Positions 34,550-44,864 of a DNA stretch of 61,274 nucleotides are shown one piece after another. The stretch covers positions 1-61,274 of the forward strand of contig JAAYPH010000049.1 of the NCBI GenBank assembly GCA_012519955.1, in the 5' to 3' direction. The first letter of the stretch is position 1, and each line of letters starts with the position of its first letter. Source of the DNA: Candidatus Epulonipiscium sp. GTDB taxonomy: Bacteria > Bacillota > Clostridia > Lachnospirales > Defluviitaleaceae. The notes beneath the pieces are model-generated. The model was not told the DNA's origin. It saw only the letters and a list, made by a program, of their open reading frames with translations, and made no database searches. Both the position numbers and the translations under genes were made by a program.

Positions 34550-36931
34550 TCAAAAATTAGATGATGTCGGCTCACTGCCTAATTTCATTTGTTCAAATTC
34601 TTCTTTTGTTATAAGGACTTTTCTAGGCTTGCTTCCTTCGTCAGGACCTACAATGCCTCTTTCCTCCATTTCCTCCATTATTCTTGCTGCACGATTAAAT
34701 CCAATACGCAAATAACGTTGGATCATAGAAATAGATGCTTTTTCTTTCTCAATAACCATTTCTATTGCCTGTTCCAAATATTCATCTACTTCTTCTCCGC
34801 CGGAGGATACATTATTCACCGTAGTGATTTCTTCAATAATATCTTGATTGTATTCTGCTTGTCCAGACTGCTTTATGCTTTCTACAATTCTCTCAACCTC
34901 TTGATCGGAAATAAATGCTCCTTGAATTCTTACAGGTTTTGAAGAACCAACAGGATAAAAAAGCATATCCCCTTTTCCAAGAAGTTTTTCAGCCCCTACC
35001 ATGTCCAATATTGTTCTAGAATCTGTACCGGAGGATACGGCAAAGGCCAGCCTGGATGGAATATTGGCTTTAATCACTCCTGTTATAACATCTACAGAAG
35101 GTCTTTGCGTAGCAATAACCAAATGGATTCCTGCTGCTCTTGCCATTTGTGCCAGTCTGCAAATGGCATCTTCTACTTCTCCTGGTGCAGTCATCATAAG
35201 GTCTGCCAACTCGTCAATGATGATTACAATCTGAGGCATGATCTCTGACGGATTTTGGTCATCAGTATTTTCATTTCTCTTTAAATTATTATATCCTTTA
35301 ATGTCTCGGACATTGTTCTCTGCAAAAAGCTTATAACGATTGGTCATCTCCTGAACGGCCCAATTCAGTGCTCCAGCTGCTTTTTTAGGATCTGTAACAA
35401 CTGGAATCATCAGATGGGGTATGCCGTTATAAATACTAAGTTCTACAACTTTAGGGTCAATCATCAATAATTTTACTTCATTAGGATTCGCTTTATAAAG
35501 TATACTCGCAATAAGCGTATTAATGCAAACACTTTTACCTGAACCCGTCGCTCCTGCAATCAGTAAGTGCGGCATACGGGCTATATCCGTTACAACAGAG
35601 TTCCCTGCAATATCTTTTCCAAGGGCAAAAGCAAGTTTAGAGGGAAACTTTTGAAATGCTTCATCTTCAATAACTTCTCTTAAGAATACGGGCTGTACTT
35701 CATGATTCGGCACTTCGATACCTACTGCAGCTTTCCCAGGAATAGGTGCTTCTATTCGAATACCGGCAGCCGCCAGATTAAGTGCTATATCATCTGCTAA
35801 ACTAACGATTTTACTTACTTTAACCCCTTGACTAGGCTGCAATTCATATCTCGTTACAGTAGGTCCTCTGTTAATTTGTACTACTTTTGCTTCAACACCG
35901 AAGCTTGCTAAAGTTTCTTCTAATTTTTTTGCATTGTGAAGCATTTTTTTCTTAGAGTTAGATGTAATGGAGTAAGTATTTGCTTGTAATAATTCAATAG
36001 ATGGAAATTGATAATCTACCGGTTTATTGATAGATGAAAGCATTTCCACTGAATCATCATAAGAAGAACTTTGCACATTTTCTGATTGGCTTTCTTTTGC
36101 TTGATTCTTTTCTTCGATTTTCTGAGCAAAATCCAATACCTTGATTTCTTCTACTGGTTCTACAATACTGCTTTTTACTTCTTGCGGTTCATTATCGGTA
36201 TGTACGATTTCATCATCTTCTATTTTTATATTTGGCATAGATCGATTGTCTTTATTTTTAGCTTGAGAGTTTTTTCGAGTACGCTTTTCTTCTTGTTCCA
36301 TTTGATAATGGTCTAGAATACCTTTTATCTTAGTGATACATTCTGCCATCCATTTATAAATGGATATAATGTCACCTACAAAAGATCTCCCGGTTAATAA
36401 AATTAATAATATGATAAATAAAGTAGCAATAAAAACATAACTGCCATATATACCTATCGTCTTAACTAAAACCTTCCCAAATACTGCACCAATTAATCCA
36501 CCATTGTCCCAATCTCCGATTTCATAGTAATGTTTGATCTTAAGCCATGCATTCATTCCTTCTAATGGCTCATTAACCACATTTAAAATATGAACAAAAG
36601 TAGATAATAAAAACAGCATACCAAAAGATATGAGTATTTTTAACTTATTACTAGTATTTAGTTTTTTAAGCATCATAAAAATTCCTAAGATGCCAATCAA
36701 TACAGGCAGGATATAAGCTCCTATCCCTAATACACCTACACAAAATTTATGTATTAACTTTCCAAAAAATCCGGCCTCATGACTATAAATGCCTATCCCA
36801 AAAAAAAGTGATATCGAAAAAATTAGGACGCCTTTTATCTCTTGCGACAATGCTCCCCCTATAGGAGACTTTACTTTATTCGTTTTGGATTTAGATGACT
36901 TTTTTTTATCTATCAATGGTCTTTTTCCCAT
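34550..36931 (-). CDS. FtsK/SpoIIIE-family DNA translocase
   Basis: Membrane-anchored ATP-driven double-stranded DNA pump for chromosome segregation at the division or sporulation septum. The 793-residue protein has four hydrophobic segments in the first 180 residues, an acidic/Gln-rich linker (about 205-310) and the motor domain with Walker A GATGSGKS at 460-467 and Walker B VIIIDELADLMM. A C-terminal gamma winged helix (about 725-790) reads orientation sequences. The ATG at 36931 is nine bases after AAGGGA. The neighbours tepA, ylzJ and spoVF match the Bacillus spoIIIE locus, so SpoIIIE is a good name, but this may be the only FtsK-type pump. Confidence 0.94.
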   Translation of the reverse strand: MGKRPLIDKKKSSKSKTNKVKSPIGGALSQEIKGVLIFSISLFFGIGIYSHEAGFFGKLIHKFCVGVLGIGAYILPVLIGILGIFMMLKKLNTSNKLKILISFGMLFLLSTFVHILNVVNEPLEGMNAWLKIKHYYEIGDWDNGGLIGAVFGKVLVKTIGIYGSYVFIATLFIILLILLTGRSFVGDIISIYKWMAECITKIKGILDHYQMEQEEKRTRKNSQAKNKDNRSMPNIKIEDDEIVHTDNEPQEVKSSIVEPVEEIKVLDFAQKIEEKNQAKESQSENVQSSSYDDSVEMLSSINKPVDYQFPSIELLQANTYSITSNSKKKMLHNAKKLEETLASFGVEAKVVQINRGPTVTRYELQPSQGVKVSKIVSLADDIALNLAAAGIRIEAPIPGKAAVGIEVPNHEVQPVFLREVIEDEAFQKFPSKLAFALGKDIAGNSVVTDIARMPHLLIAGATGSGKSVCINTLIASILYKANPNEVKLLMIDPKVVELSIYNGIPHLMIPVVTDPKKAAGALNWAVQEMTNRYKLFAENNVRDIKGYNNLKRNENTDDQNPSEIMPQIVIIIDELADLMMTAPGEVEDAICRLAQMARAAGIHLVIATQRPSVDVITGVIKANIPSRLAFAVSSGTDSRTILDMVGAEKLLGKGDMLFYPVGSSKPVRIQGAFISDQEVERIVESIKQSGQAEYNQDIIEEITTVNNVSSGGEEVDEYLEQAIEMVIEKEKASISMIQRYLRIGFNRAARIMEEMEERGIVGPDEGSKPRKVLITKEEFEQMKLGSEPTSSNF

Positions 36932-36951
36932 AATTTCCAATCCCTTCTTTT

Positions 36952-36980
36952 AAATAAAAAGTGCTAGCATTTGCTAACAC
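36952..36980 (-). terminator. Terminator after tepA-ylzJ
   Basis: GTGCTAGC (36961-36968) and GCTAACAC (36973-36980) pair with one wobble around an ATTT loop; on the minus strand TTTTTATTT follows. It separates ylzJ from the translocase gene. Confidence 0.8.
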
Positions 36981-37003
36981 ATACGAATAAATTATATCAC
37001 TAT

Positions 37004-37228
37004 TTAGATTATATTTCCATAGATTATATTGCCGGGTTGAATTTCACTGTTTAAGTAGGCATAGGGATCTGTAGAAATGATTCTTTGAATTTTAAATCCA
37101 TTATCTTTCTCTAAACTCACTTGCAGTAAGTATCCTTTATACTCTTTTTCTTTGTATTCGTCTACAGAATTATTTTCATTTTGCATATCACTGAAAATTA
37201 CTTCTTCAGGTATTATTGAATAAATCAT
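37004..37228 (-). CDS. YlzJ-like small protein
   Basis: A 74-residue protein opening [14 protein letters not shown] with the C-terminal [17 protein letters not shown], the pattern of the YlzJ-like family. Its start overlaps the tepA stop by four bases (ATGA type), so translation is coupled. The same pair, tepA-ylzJ next to a SpoIIIE-type gene, is found in Bacillus. No function is established for the family. The sequence is soluble and mildly acidic with no membrane segment. Confidence 0.8.
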   Translation of the reverse strand: MIYSIIPEEVIFSDMQNENNSVDEYKEKEYKGYLLQVSLEKDNGFKIQRIISTDPYAYLNSEIQPGNIIYGNII

Positions 37229-37953
37229 TTGTTCTCCTCCTTTGATGTCTTAGCCTGATCGATTAACTCATATAATTTGTTTAAGGCTTCATTCAACCCA
37301 CCTACTTCATCAATCAATTTCTCTCTTACTGCTTCTTCTCCTATAACGATAGTACCAACATCTTTTGCAAGTTTGCCTGTATCCAGCATTAATTCTTTAA
37401 AACGCTGCTGAGAAATATGCGAATTTCTTGCAACGAAATCTACAATTCTCTCCTGCATCTTATCAAAATATTCGAATGTCTGAGGAACTCCTATGACTGT
37501 ACCGCTCATACGTACAGGATGAATAGTCATGGTTGCACTGGAAGCAATAAAAGAATAATTTGCTGAAACTGCTAAAGGAACCCCTATGGAATGTCCTCCT
37601 CCCAAGACAAGAGAAACCGTTGGCTTTCCCAGGGATGCAATCATTTCAGCAATAGCCAGCCCTGCTTCCACATCTCCTCCAACGGTATTTAAAACCACTA
37701 ATACTCCGTCAATTTCATCATTGTCTCGAATCGCTACCAGTTGAGGGATGACATGCTCGTATTTTGTGGTTTTATTTTGTGGCGGCAAAGTAATATGCCC
37801 TTCAATTTGTCCTATAATGGTTAGGCAATGAATCTTTGGCTTATTTGAAGCCTTTTTTTCCTCCGGCAAAGGCATTTGTCCAAATTCTTTAATGGATTCA
37901 GTTGTTTCACTTTTCTTTTTTTCTAATTCATTAGGTGTCAATTCGTTACTCAT
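37225..37953 (-). CDS. tepA: TepA/YmfB-type ClpP-class serine peptidase
   Basis: ClpP-crotonase-fold peptidase of the TepA group, described in Bacillus as a translocation-enhancing or signal-peptide-degrading protein. The strand [14 protein letters not shown]-like ([15 protein letters not shown]), the nucleophile segment [10 protein letters not shown] with Ser near 122, and the histidine in [11 protein letters not shown] are present. The first 45 residues are charged and have no signal peptide, so it is cytoplasmic. Length is 242. It is cotranscribed with ylzJ and closed by a hairpin. Its exact substrate is unknown. Confidence 0.88.
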   Translation of the reverse strand: MSNELTPNELEKKKSETTESIKEFGQMPLPEEKKASNKPKIHCLTIIGQIEGHITLPPQNKTTKYEHVIPQLVAIRDNDEIDGVLVVLNTVGGDVEAGLAIAEMIASLGKPTVSLVLGGGHSIGVPLAVSANYSFIASSATMTIHPVRMSGTVIGVPQTFEYFDKMQERIVDFVARNSHISQQRFKELMLDTGKLAKDVGTIVIGEEAVREKLIDEVGGLNEALNKLYELIDQAKTSKEENK

Positions 37954-38031
37954 CTTATTCTCCTCTTCAATATAGTATTTATTTTAGTATGGGTATATTG
38001 AAGAGAGTTCATTCAAAAACAAAGACTGAAC

Positions 38032-38685
38032 TTAAACTTTCATTTGTTTTTCCATAATTTTACGGATGTCTTGAAAATTTTCAAAAGGTATGTATTCGAT
38101 TTCATTCTTTTCGTACAACTGAATCAGTCTTCCTTTGGCAAAACGACAATCACATAAAAGACTGGGTTCGTAGTCGGGAGTGCTATCACCTGCATAATAA
38201 AGTTTAGAATATTGCTCTTTTAAATATTTAACGACTTTCTTTTTATCCAATCCATATCGTTCAGAATAAAATTCATATGTAGGATCTAGTTCCAAATGAA
38301 TTCCGTTATCTTTAAATACTCCATAATTCGAATACACTTTAATATTATTGATTCCATAATGTCGAAGAAATAATTCAATATAGTAGGAGCTGCCTGCACT
38401 TACGATAACAAATTCTCCATTTAAACTATGAATAAAATCAATAAACTCTTTAATGTACGAATCCATAGGAATTTCTATAATATCCTTATAAATTTGATTT
38501 TCATCTTGTCCTATGTTTTGAAAAATTGTACTGATAAATTCAATATTGTTAAATTCTCCTTGTCTCCACCTATTATATAAATTCAATCCTTCTTCCTTCA
38601 AATATTTATCAATGATATGCCAGTAAAAATCTTTTTCCGTTATGGTGCCATCAAAATCTGAAATAAATACAAAATCCTTATTCAT
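38032..38685 (-). CDS. HAD-family phosphatase, MtnX-like
   Basis: Haloacid-dehalogenase-superfamily phosphatase with the motif I sequence FISDFDGTITEKD (nucleophile D10, D12), motif II VIVSAGSS near 97 and motif III/IV KKVV...YYAGDSTPDYEPS. The cap region and 217-residue length are like MtnX and related phosphoserine-phosphatase-type enzymes. No other methionine-salvage gene is nearby, so the MtnX reaction (2-hydroxy-3-keto-5-methylthiopentenyl-1-phosphate) is doubtful. It lies between the tepA and spoVF groups, where Bacillus has asd-dapG-dapA. Confidence 0.75.
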   Translation of the reverse strand: MNKDFVFISDFDGTITEKDFYWHIIDKYLKEEGLNLYNRWRQGEFNNIEFISTIFQNIGQDENQIYKDIIEIPMDSYIKEFIDFIHSLNGEFVIVSAGSSYYIELFLRHYGINNIKVYSNYGVFKDNGIHLELDPTYEFYSERYGLDKKKVVKYLKEQYSKLYYAGDSTPDYEPSLLCDCRFAKGRLIQLYEKNEIEYIPFENFQDIRKIMEKQMKV

Positions 38686-38762
38686 GTAATCATTCCTTAT
38701 TTAATTTAAATCATTCAAAATTATTATGCCACATTCCCACAATAATGTCCAAATAAAATATA

Positions 38763-38788
38763 AAGAAGATCCCTAGTGGAATCTTCTT
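38763..38788 (-). terminator. Terminator of the spoVF operon
   Basis: AAGAAGAT (38763-38770) pairs with ATCTTCTT (38781-38788), extended by CC/GG pairs. On the minus strand TATATTTTATTT follows. Confidence 0.75.
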
Positions 38789-38797
38789 GGTTTTGAA

Positions 38798-39391
38798 TTA
38801 TTTGCTTAAATCGATAATAACTGGTTGAAGCTGTTCTCCCTTTAAAGCCTTCTGCACTGTCTTTAGAATTAAGCTCATATCTGACACAATAGAATTCGGC
38901 TTCTTTTCATAATTATCCTGACCCATAGGTACAAAATATATATTTTTTGTATTCATTAACATACCGATGTTTTTCATATTCATTCCCAAACCATCATTGG
39001 TTGCCAGTGCGATGACAACTGGTTTTTTATTTCGAAGTAAAGTTTTTGCAGACATCAAAACAGCTGTATCTGTTATTGCATTGGCTAATTTGGCAACAGT
39101 GTTGCCAGTACATGGAGCAATCACTAATATATCTATCATATTCTTTGGACCTAAGGGTTCTGCTTCAACAATGGTTTTAATGATTTTTTTACCTGTCATT
39201 TTTTCTATTTTATCTATATGTTCTTGTGCTTTGCCAAATCTCGTATCGGTTGTATAGGCATTGCCGGACATAATCGGAAACACTTCTGCACCTTCATCGA
39301 TTAATTTTTGCATCTCCGGCAAAACTGTATCATAAGTACAATAGGATCCGCATAATGCAAATCCGACTCTCACACCTTTTAAACTGCTCAT
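38798..39391 (-). CDS. spoVFB: Dipicolinate synthase subunit B
   Basis: Flavoprotein-fold subunit of dipicolinate synthase, made in the mother cell to produce the pyridine-2,6-dicarboxylate that fills the spore core. The 197-residue protein starts with LKGVRVGFALCGSYCTYD and has the flavoprotein loop VIAPCTGNTVAKLANAITD. It overlaps spoVFA by four bases (ATGA type). Its presence is direct evidence that the organism can sporulate by the usual route, since some clostridia lack spoVF and use other enzymes. Confidence 0.95.
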   Translation of the reverse strand: MSSLKGVRVGFALCGSYCTYDTVLPEMQKLIDEGAEVFPIMSGNAYTTDTRFGKAQEHIDKIEKMTGKKIIKTIVEAEPLGPKNMIDILVIAPCTGNTVAKLANAITDTAVLMSAKTLLRNKKPVVIALATNDGLGMNMKNIGMLMNTKNIYFVPMGQDNYEKKPNSIVSDMSLILKTVQKALKGEQLQPVIIDLSK

Positions 39392-40272
39392 AAAATTACC
39401 CCCATCTCGCTATATACGTTGAATATCGTATCACGAATAATTAACGCTGCACTTTCCGGTGCGACTTTACCCGGTAAACTTAGGGCTAAAATAGCCTTGA
39501 TGCCTAATTCGCTTGCTGCATTATAGTCAACCCCACCGGGCTTTGACGCTAAATCAATGATTAAGCAATCCTTCTTGACCGTTTTTAGCATCTCACGGTC
39601 TAAAATGAGAGAAGGAATCGTATTAAAAATAAAATCATAAGAACCTATTTTATCTTTTAAGTCATGAAGATGAAGGGATTGATAGCCATAGCTCTTTATA
39701 TACGCTAAGTCCTGAGGATTCCTTGCTTCTACCGTAAGGTGTGCATCCAATCCTTTTAACTTATGGGCCAGTACCTTCCCACATCTTCCAAATCCTAAAA
39801 CAAGACAGTGACTTCCATGAAGTGTAATTTCGCTATTTTCCATTGCATACTGAATTGCCCCTTCAGCAGTTGGAATAGCATTTAGAACCGCTAATTCTTC
39901 ACGGGCAAGTAAATCTACTACTTTAAAATCATAACGATTTGCAATTCTTTGAATCTCTGGTGTAATTCGTCCTGCCATAAAAACTTTATCTTTTGAAATA
40001 TGCTTAAACACATCTTCCAGCAAAATTGACTTCTCGTAATATTTAGTATATAAAGTAACGTTTTCCTGCGAACACGGAATTGGTCCAATTACAATATCTG
40101 CATTAGACACAACATCGGGAAGGGTTGTTGAAATGATTACGTTTTTTTCGAAATCTATCCCATTAAATCCAAAAACTCTGACTTCATATCCTTCTCTTGC
40201 TAAGAAATTGCTTAATTTGATTTGCCGTAAGTCTCCACCTACAACGGCAAATTTTATTTTTTGAAACTTCAA
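39388..40272 (-). CDS. spoVFA: Dipicolinate synthase subunit A
   Basis: Rossmann-fold dehydrogenase-like subunit that, with subunit B, oxidises the dihydrodipicolinate-pathway intermediate to dipicolinate. The N-terminal VVGGDLRQIKLSNFLA and the nucleotide-binding LVLGFGRCGKVLAHKL (near 154-169) are clear. The TTG at 40272 is chosen because AGGAGG lies eight bases upstream; the TTG at 40278 is too close to that site. This gives 294 residues. A sigma-K-like promoter lies 45 bases upstream, fitting late mother-cell expression. Confidence 0.94.
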   Translation of the reverse strand: MKFQKIKFAVVGGDLRQIKLSNFLAREGYEVRVFGFNGIDFEKNVIISTTLPDVVSNADIVIGPIPCSQENVTLYTKYYEKSILLEDVFKHISKDKVFMAGRITPEIQRIANRYDFKVVDLLAREELAVLNAIPTAEGAIQYAMENSEITLHGSHCLVLGFGRCGKVLAHKLKGLDAHLTVEARNPQDLAYIKSYGYQSLHLHDLKDKIGSYDFIFNTIPSLILDREMLKTVKKDCLIIDLASKPGGVDYNAASELGIKAILALSLPGKVAPESAALIIRDTIFNVYSEMGVIL

Positions 40273-40315
40273 TCCCAATCCCTCCTGCTAAAGCCCTATG
40301 GGGTTATTGATATTA

Positions 40316-40344
40316 TAGTGTATGATATTTCATCTATATTTGGT
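40316..40344 (-). promoter_or_regulatory. Sigma-K-like promoter of spoVFA-spoVFB
   Basis: On the minus strand CATACACTA (40316-40324) fits the sigma-K -10 pattern CATANNNTA, and ACC (40342-40344) lies 17 bases upstream as the short -35 element. Bacillus spoVF is transcribed by sigma-K. Confidence 0.6.
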
Positions 40345-40383
40345 GCTAGTCCAGCACTAACCCTTTAATGCCCAAAAAAGCAT

Positions 40384-40425
40384 CAAAAAAAGGTCATATG
40401 AACATTTGTGTTCATATGACCTTTT
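40384..40425 (-). terminator. Terminator after dut
   Basis: A perfect 17-bp stem (40388-40404 with 40409-40425, core GGTCATATGAACA) with a TTTG loop; T run on the minus strand at 40384-40390. The dut stop at 40424 is in the stem. Confidence 0.92.
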
Positions 40426-40876
40426 AGATTCCAGTATGTCCGAATCCTCCGTCTTTTCTTTCACTGCTCTCCAGCTCATCGACAGGAATCCATTCTATTT
40501 CTTCAATTTTATTGATTACCATTTGGGCAATTCTATCACCCCTTTGAATAATAAAATCCTCATCTCCAAAATTAATCATAATAACTTTTATTTCTCCCCG
40601 ATAATCTGCATCTATTGTTCCTGGAGTATTTACGAGACTAATTCCATATTTAAGAGCTAATCCGCTTCTCGGTCTGATCTGAGCCTCATATCCCTTAGGC
40701 AGTTGGATTTTTATACCTGTCGGAATCAATTTAATCTGACCTTTTTTTAATATTTCCCTGGTTTCTACGCTGGCATACAGATCCATACCTGCAGATTGTT
40801 TCGTCATATATTGGGGCAATGGAAGATCTTCAGACCCAGGAACCTGTTTAATTAAAACTTTTACTTTAGTTGACAT
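40424..40876 (-). CDS. dut: dUTP diphosphatase
   Basis: Hydrolyses dUTP to dUMP and pyrophosphate, keeping uracil out of DNA and feeding dTMP synthesis. The trimeric-dUTPase motifs are in order: AGMDLYA, PRSGLA, the [14 protein letters not shown] segment, RIAQMVI and the C-terminal GFGHTG. Length of 150 residues is standard. It overlaps the end of the upstream M16 peptidase gene by 16 bases, so the two are cotranscribed. Confidence 0.96.
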   Translation of the reverse strand: MSTKVKVLIKQVPGSEDLPLPQYMTKQSAGMDLYASVETREILKKGQIKLIPTGIKIQLPKGYEAQIRPRSGLALKYGISLVNTPGTIDADYRGEIKVIMINFGDEDFIIQRGDRIAQMVINKIEEIEWIPVDELESSERKDGGFGHTGI

Positions 40877-42129
40877 AATGCTTTAATCTCCTCTAAATTA
40901 ATGCTATCTAATTTTCCTACAATAGATGCGCTCATATTTGAAAAATCGAATAATTTGTCAATGAGGACTGCTACTCTCTCTTCCGTTACTGCATCAACTT
41001 TTTCAATAATTTCATCCGGCGTTCTAACTTTATTTAACATCAATTGAGATCTTCCTATACTGGACATTCGACTATTCGTGCTTTCCAATCCCATAATATA
41101 ATTGCTTTTTAATTGCTCTTTAGTCTTAGATAAATCATTTGGGGGTATTTTATTTGTTTTAAGGGCTTGAATCTCTTTGATGATTAAATCTAAAACTTCT
41201 ATTGTCTGAGAAGGATTCATTCCTGCATAAATAGTAAACAGCCCTGTGTCATTATAATTTGTTGGATAAGAATAAACTGAATAAGCCAGACCCCTATCTT
41301 CTCGAATCTTTTGAAATAGTCTGGAGCTCATTCCTCCCCCAAGTATTGTATTAAGGGTTATTAAAGTATATACATCTTCAGAATCTGAGGATATGCCTGG
41401 AAAACTCAAACAAGCATGGATCTGCTCAATATCTTTCGTCTTGGTTAATATTTGTGCCTTATATTGAGGATAGGTATATTCATAGTCATCTTTTTCATTA
41501 AAGTCCCAATTTGAAAACTTTTGCTCAATTTTATCCATCATTTCATCGTAGTCAAAGTTTCCTGCTACTGCAATAACTGTATTCTCAGGACGATATCTCT
41601 TATTAAAAAAGTTTTTTAGAGTTTTATGATCAAATGTGGCAATGGTCTCTGTAGTTCCAAGGATAGGCTCTCCTAAAGGATTTTCTTCCCACACAGCCTT
41701 TTGCATCAAATCATGTACCAGTTCTTCAGGAGAATCTTCATACATATTAATTTCTTCTAAGATAACTCCTTTTTCCTTTTCAATTTCTTTTTCTTCAAAA
41801 TTTGAATTTAAAAACATATCGGTCAATATGTCTAACGCCTGATCAATGTGATTGTCCAAAGCCCTAAAATAATAACATGTATATTCTTTAGTCGTATAAG
41901 CATTCAGCTGGCCGCCAATTCGATCCATTTCATCCGCTATTTGTTTTGAAGTTCTGTTTTTAGTCCCTTTGAATAACATATGCTCAATAAAATGCGAAAT
42001 CCCGCTTTCATGGATTCTTTCATGTCTGGAACCATTACGTACCCAAATCCCTAAAGCAATAGACCTTACAAAGGGAAGTTTCTCTGATACAATTGTAACG
42101 CCATTGGGCAATTTCTTAAGTCTGAACAT
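40861..42129 (-). CDS. M16-family zinc peptidase (YmxG/MlpA type)
   Basis: Pitrilysin-family peptidase with the inverted zinc motif H-x2-E-H in [12 protein letters not shown] (near 48-59) and the downstream glutamate region [16 protein letters not shown]. The 422-residue single-chain form matches the Bacillus YmxG/MlpA protein found between pnp and spoVF. The N-domain is catalytic and the C-domain (about 220-420) is the non-catalytic partner fold, with [20 protein letters not shown]. Substrate is unknown. Order pnp-M16-dut is consistent with the Bacillus neighbourhood. Confidence 0.92.
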   Translation of the reverse strand: MFRLKKLPNGVTIVSEKLPFVRSIALGIWVRNGSRHERIHESGISHFIEHMLFKGTKNRTSKQIADEMDRIGGQLNAYTTKEYTCYYFRALDNHIDQALDILTDMFLNSNFEEKEIEKEKGVILEEINMYEDSPEELVHDLMQKAVWEENPLGEPILGTTETIATFDHKTLKNFFNKRYRPENTVIAVAGNFDYDEMMDKIEQKFSNWDFNEKDDYEYTYPQYKAQILTKTKDIEQIHACLSFPGISSDSEDVYTLITLNTILGGGMSSRLFQKIREDRGLAYSVYSYPTNYNDTGLFTIYAGMNPSQTIEVLDLIIKEIQALKTNKIPPNDLSKTKEQLKSNYIMGLESTNSRMSSIGRSQLMLNKVRTPDEIIEKVDAVTEERVAVLIDKLFDFSNMSASIVGKLDSINLEEIKALCQLK

Positions 42130-42210
42130 AAGATTTCTCCTTTTCTAAGGATTTTTTACTTCATTATAGCCATTTTCTGAAAAACTATCCTCTTAAAACA
42201 TTAATAATTA

Positions 42211-42237
42211 CAATAAAAGCGTGCAATAGCCGCACGC
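42211..42237 (-). terminator. Terminator after pnp
   Basis: GCGTGC (42219-42224) and GCACGC (42232-42237) form a GC-rich stem with a seven-base loop, followed on the minus strand by TTTTATTG. A weaker hairpin at 42294-42319 overlaps the pnp stop. Confidence 0.75.
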
Positions 42238-42316
42238 ACGTAGAATGAATCGATTTATCCTTGCATAATGTAGTAAAGATCTCATTTCAAACAAAACATA
42301 AACCATGAGGCTATGT

Positions 42317-44437
42317 TTATGATTCTGTATTCTCTTCTTTTTCAGGCTTAGGCAAAGTATCTTTTCTGGATAAATTAATTCTGCCTTGCTTATCTATTTC
42401 AGTTACTTTAACTAAGATTTCGTCACCTATATGAACAACGTCTTCTACATTCTTTACATGTTCATGGGCTAATTTGGAAATATGAACAAGACCTTCTTTT
42501 CCAGGAGCAATTTCAACAAAGGCTCCGAAATTCATAATCTTTGTTACTTTTCCTAAATATATTTCACCGGGTTGAATATCCTTTGCAATGCCTTCGATAA
42601 TTGAGAGAGCTTTCTTTACTTTTTCTGAGTCTACGCCACAAATAAAGATACGTCCATCATCTTCAATATCAATTTTAACTCCTGTTTCTTCAATAATTTT
42701 ATTGATTGTTTTTCCACGGGGTCCAATGATTTCGCTGATTTTTTCCGGATCAACATTGGTACGAACAATCTGCGGAGCATAAGGAGAAAGTGTTTTTCTA
42801 GGCTCTGAAATAGCTTTTAGCATTACTTCATCGAGAATATATGCTCTTGCTCGTTTAGTTTGCTGTAAAGATTTTTCTATAATTTCTTTTGTTAATCCTT
42901 GGATCTTTATATCCATTTGGATTGCAGTGATTCCCTTATGGGTTCCAGCAACTTTGAAGTCCATATCTCCAAAGAAATCCTCTAATCCTTGTATATCTGT
43001 AAGCAATACAAATTCATCATCATTTTCTCCAGTTACCAGTCCTACAGAAATTCCTGCAACAGGAGCTTTAATCGGCACACCTGCAGCCATTAAGGATAAT
43101 GTACTTCCACAAACGCTGGCTTGAGAAGTAGAACCATTAGAGCTTAATACTTCAGAAACCAAACGAATTGCATAAGGAAATTCTTCTTCACTAGGTATAA
43201 CAGGAAGCAATGCTCTTTCTGCCAAAGCGCCGTGACCTATTTCTCTTCTTCCGGGGCCTCTGGAAGGTTTTGTTTCTCCTACAGAGAAGGATGGGAAATT
43301 ATAATGGTGCATATATCGTTTTGTGTCTTCTAAAGCATCTAATCCGTCTAAAATCTGTACATCTCCCATAGCACCCAAAGTTGTTACTGTTAAAACTTGA
43401 GTCTGTCCTCTTTTAAATAATGCGGAACCATGAGTTCTTGGAAGTATGTCAACCTCTGCACTAAGAGATCTAATTTCTTCTAGTGCTCTTCCATCAGGGC
43501 GCTTATGTTGTTTTAAAATCATTCTTCGTACGGTTTCTTTTTCGAACTTGTAAATGGCTTCATTAATATAAGCCTCATATTCAGGATGATTTTCAAGGAA
43601 ATATGCCGTAATTTTTTCTGTAAGCTCCTTGATTTGTTTTTCTCTTTGTTGTTTATCATCAGTAAAAACAGCATTTTCCATTGCTTCATCGCCAATAACT
43701 GATTTTACTGTGTTATAAATTTCTTCAGGAATTTCATGTTTTTCATATTCGTGTTTTGGCTTCCCACATTCTGCTTGAATCTCTTCTATAAATTGTACAA
43801 TTTTTTGATTTTCTTCATGTCCTCTAAAAATAGCTTCAAGCATAACACTTTCTTCTATTTCATCTGCGCCTGCTTCAATCATCATTACTTTGTCCTTCGT
43901 AGAAGAAACGGTTAAGGATAATCTGCTTACTTCTCTTTGAGCTGCAGTAGGGTTAATAATGATTTCCCCGTCAATATATCCAACATTGACAGAACCTGTA
44001 GGGCCTGCAAATGGAATATCTGAAATAGAAAGGGCAATGGATGAGCCTATCATTGCAGCTATTTCAGGACTGCAGTCTTGGTCAACAGAAAGTACGGTCG
44101 CCACAATAGAAACATCATTACGATAATCTTTAGGGAATAATGGTCTAATCGGACGGTCAATAACCCTAGATGTCAAAATTGCTTTTTCTGTGGGTTTCCC
44201 TTCTCTCTTAATAAAGCCTCCGGGAATTTTACCAACTGAATACAGTCTTTCTTCATAATCAACACTTAATGGAAAAAAATCTATCCCTTCCCTTGGCTTA
44301 TCAGAAGCAGTTGCTGTAACTAAAACCACAGTATCTCCATATCTTACAATTGCAGCTCCATTAGCTAATTCTGCTACTTTTCCAATTTCAACGGAAAGTG
44401 TACGCCCGGCTAACTCTGTCGAAAATATCTTAGACAT
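42317..44437 (-). CDS. pnp: Polyribonucleotide nucleotidyltransferase
   Basis: Phosphorolytic 3'-5' exoribonuclease of RNA turnover. The 706-residue protein shows two RNase PH-like domains (about 1-210 and 300-540) joined by a helical domain, a KH domain (about 555-610, with [17 protein letters not shown]) and an S1 domain (about 620-690, with [15 protein letters not shown]). The family stretch FKRGQTQVL lies in the second core. The order rpsO-pnp is conserved in most bacteria; here a strong hairpin after rpsO separates them. Confidence 0.97.
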   Translation of the reverse strand: MSKIFSTELAGRTLSVEIGKVAELANGAAIVRYGDTVVLVTATASDKPREGIDFFPLSVDYEERLYSVGKIPGGFIKREGKPTEKAILTSRVIDRPIRPLFPKDYRNDVSIVATVLSVDQDCSPEIAAMIGSSIALSISDIPFAGPTGSVNVGYIDGEIIINPTAAQREVSRLSLTVSSTKDKVMMIEAGADEIEESVMLEAIFRGHEENQKIVQFIEEIQAECGKPKHEYEKHEIPEEIYNTVKSVIGDEAMENAVFTDDKQQREKQIKELTEKITAYFLENHPEYEAYINEAIYKFEKETVRRMILKQHKRPDGRALEEIRSLSAEVDILPRTHGSALFKRGQTQVLTVTTLGAMGDVQILDGLDALEDTKRYMHHYNFPSFSVGETKPSRGPGRREIGHGALAERALLPVIPSEEEFPYAIRLVSEVLSSNGSTSQASVCGSTLSLMAAGVPIKAPVAGISVGLVTGENDDEFVLLTDIQGLEDFFGDMDFKVAGTHKGITAIQMDIKIQGLTKEIIEKSLQQTKRARAYILDEVMLKAISEPRKTLSPYAPQIVRTNVDPEKISEIIGPRGKTINKIIEETGVKIDIEDDGRIFICGVDSEKVKKALSIIEGIAKDIQPGEIYLGKVTKIMNFGAFVEIAPGKEGLVHISKLAHEHVKNVEDVVHIGDEILVKVTEIDKQGRINLSRKDTLPKPEKEENTES

Positions 44438-44539
44438 ATAGTATACTACTCCTTCCTAATTAATCTTATGTATATTTAGTATTAAATATTGATGATATGT
44501 TTATGAAAATTATTTTATGAAATATAGTGTAAAATTGCT

Positions 44540-44570
44540 AAAATAATGGAGCGGATTACTCCGCTCCATA
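44540..44570 (-). terminator. Terminator after rpsO
   Basis: ATGGAGCGGA (44547-44556) pairs with TCCGCTCCAT (44561-44570), loop TTAC. On the minus strand TATTTTAG follows, so stopping may be incomplete and allow some readthrough into pnp. Confidence 0.8.
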
Positions 44571-44576
44571 CGGTTA

Positions 44577-44840
44577 TTATTTTCTTATGCCTAACTCTTC
44601 GATAATAGTACGATATCTTTCGATATCTTTCTTAATAAGATAATTTAATAAACCTCTTCTTTGTCCTACCATTTTAAGAAGACCTCTTCTTGAATGATGG
44701 TCTTTCTTATGAGTTCTTAAATGCTCTGTTAAATGATTGATTCTTTCTGTAAGAAGAGCTATTTGAACTTCTGGAGATCCAGTATCACTCTCAGTTCTTC
44801 CATATTTTGCGATGATTTCTTGTTTTCTTACCTTATCCAT
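44577..44840 (-). CDS. rpsO: 30S ribosomal protein uS15
   Basis: Binds the central domain of 16S rRNA in early 30S assembly. The 87-residue sequence has the family features [22 protein letters not shown] and [22 protein letters not shown]. The start ATG is close to an AAGGAGG site. A structured leader resembling the S15 autoregulatory element and a good promoter lie upstream. Confidence 0.97.
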   Translation of the reverse strand: MDKVRKQEIIAKYGRTESDTGSPEVQIALLTERINHLTEHLRTHKKDHHSRRGLLKMVGQRRGLLNYLIKKDIERYRTIIEELGIRK

Positions 44841-44864
44841 TAAAATAATCCTCCTTTATTTTTT

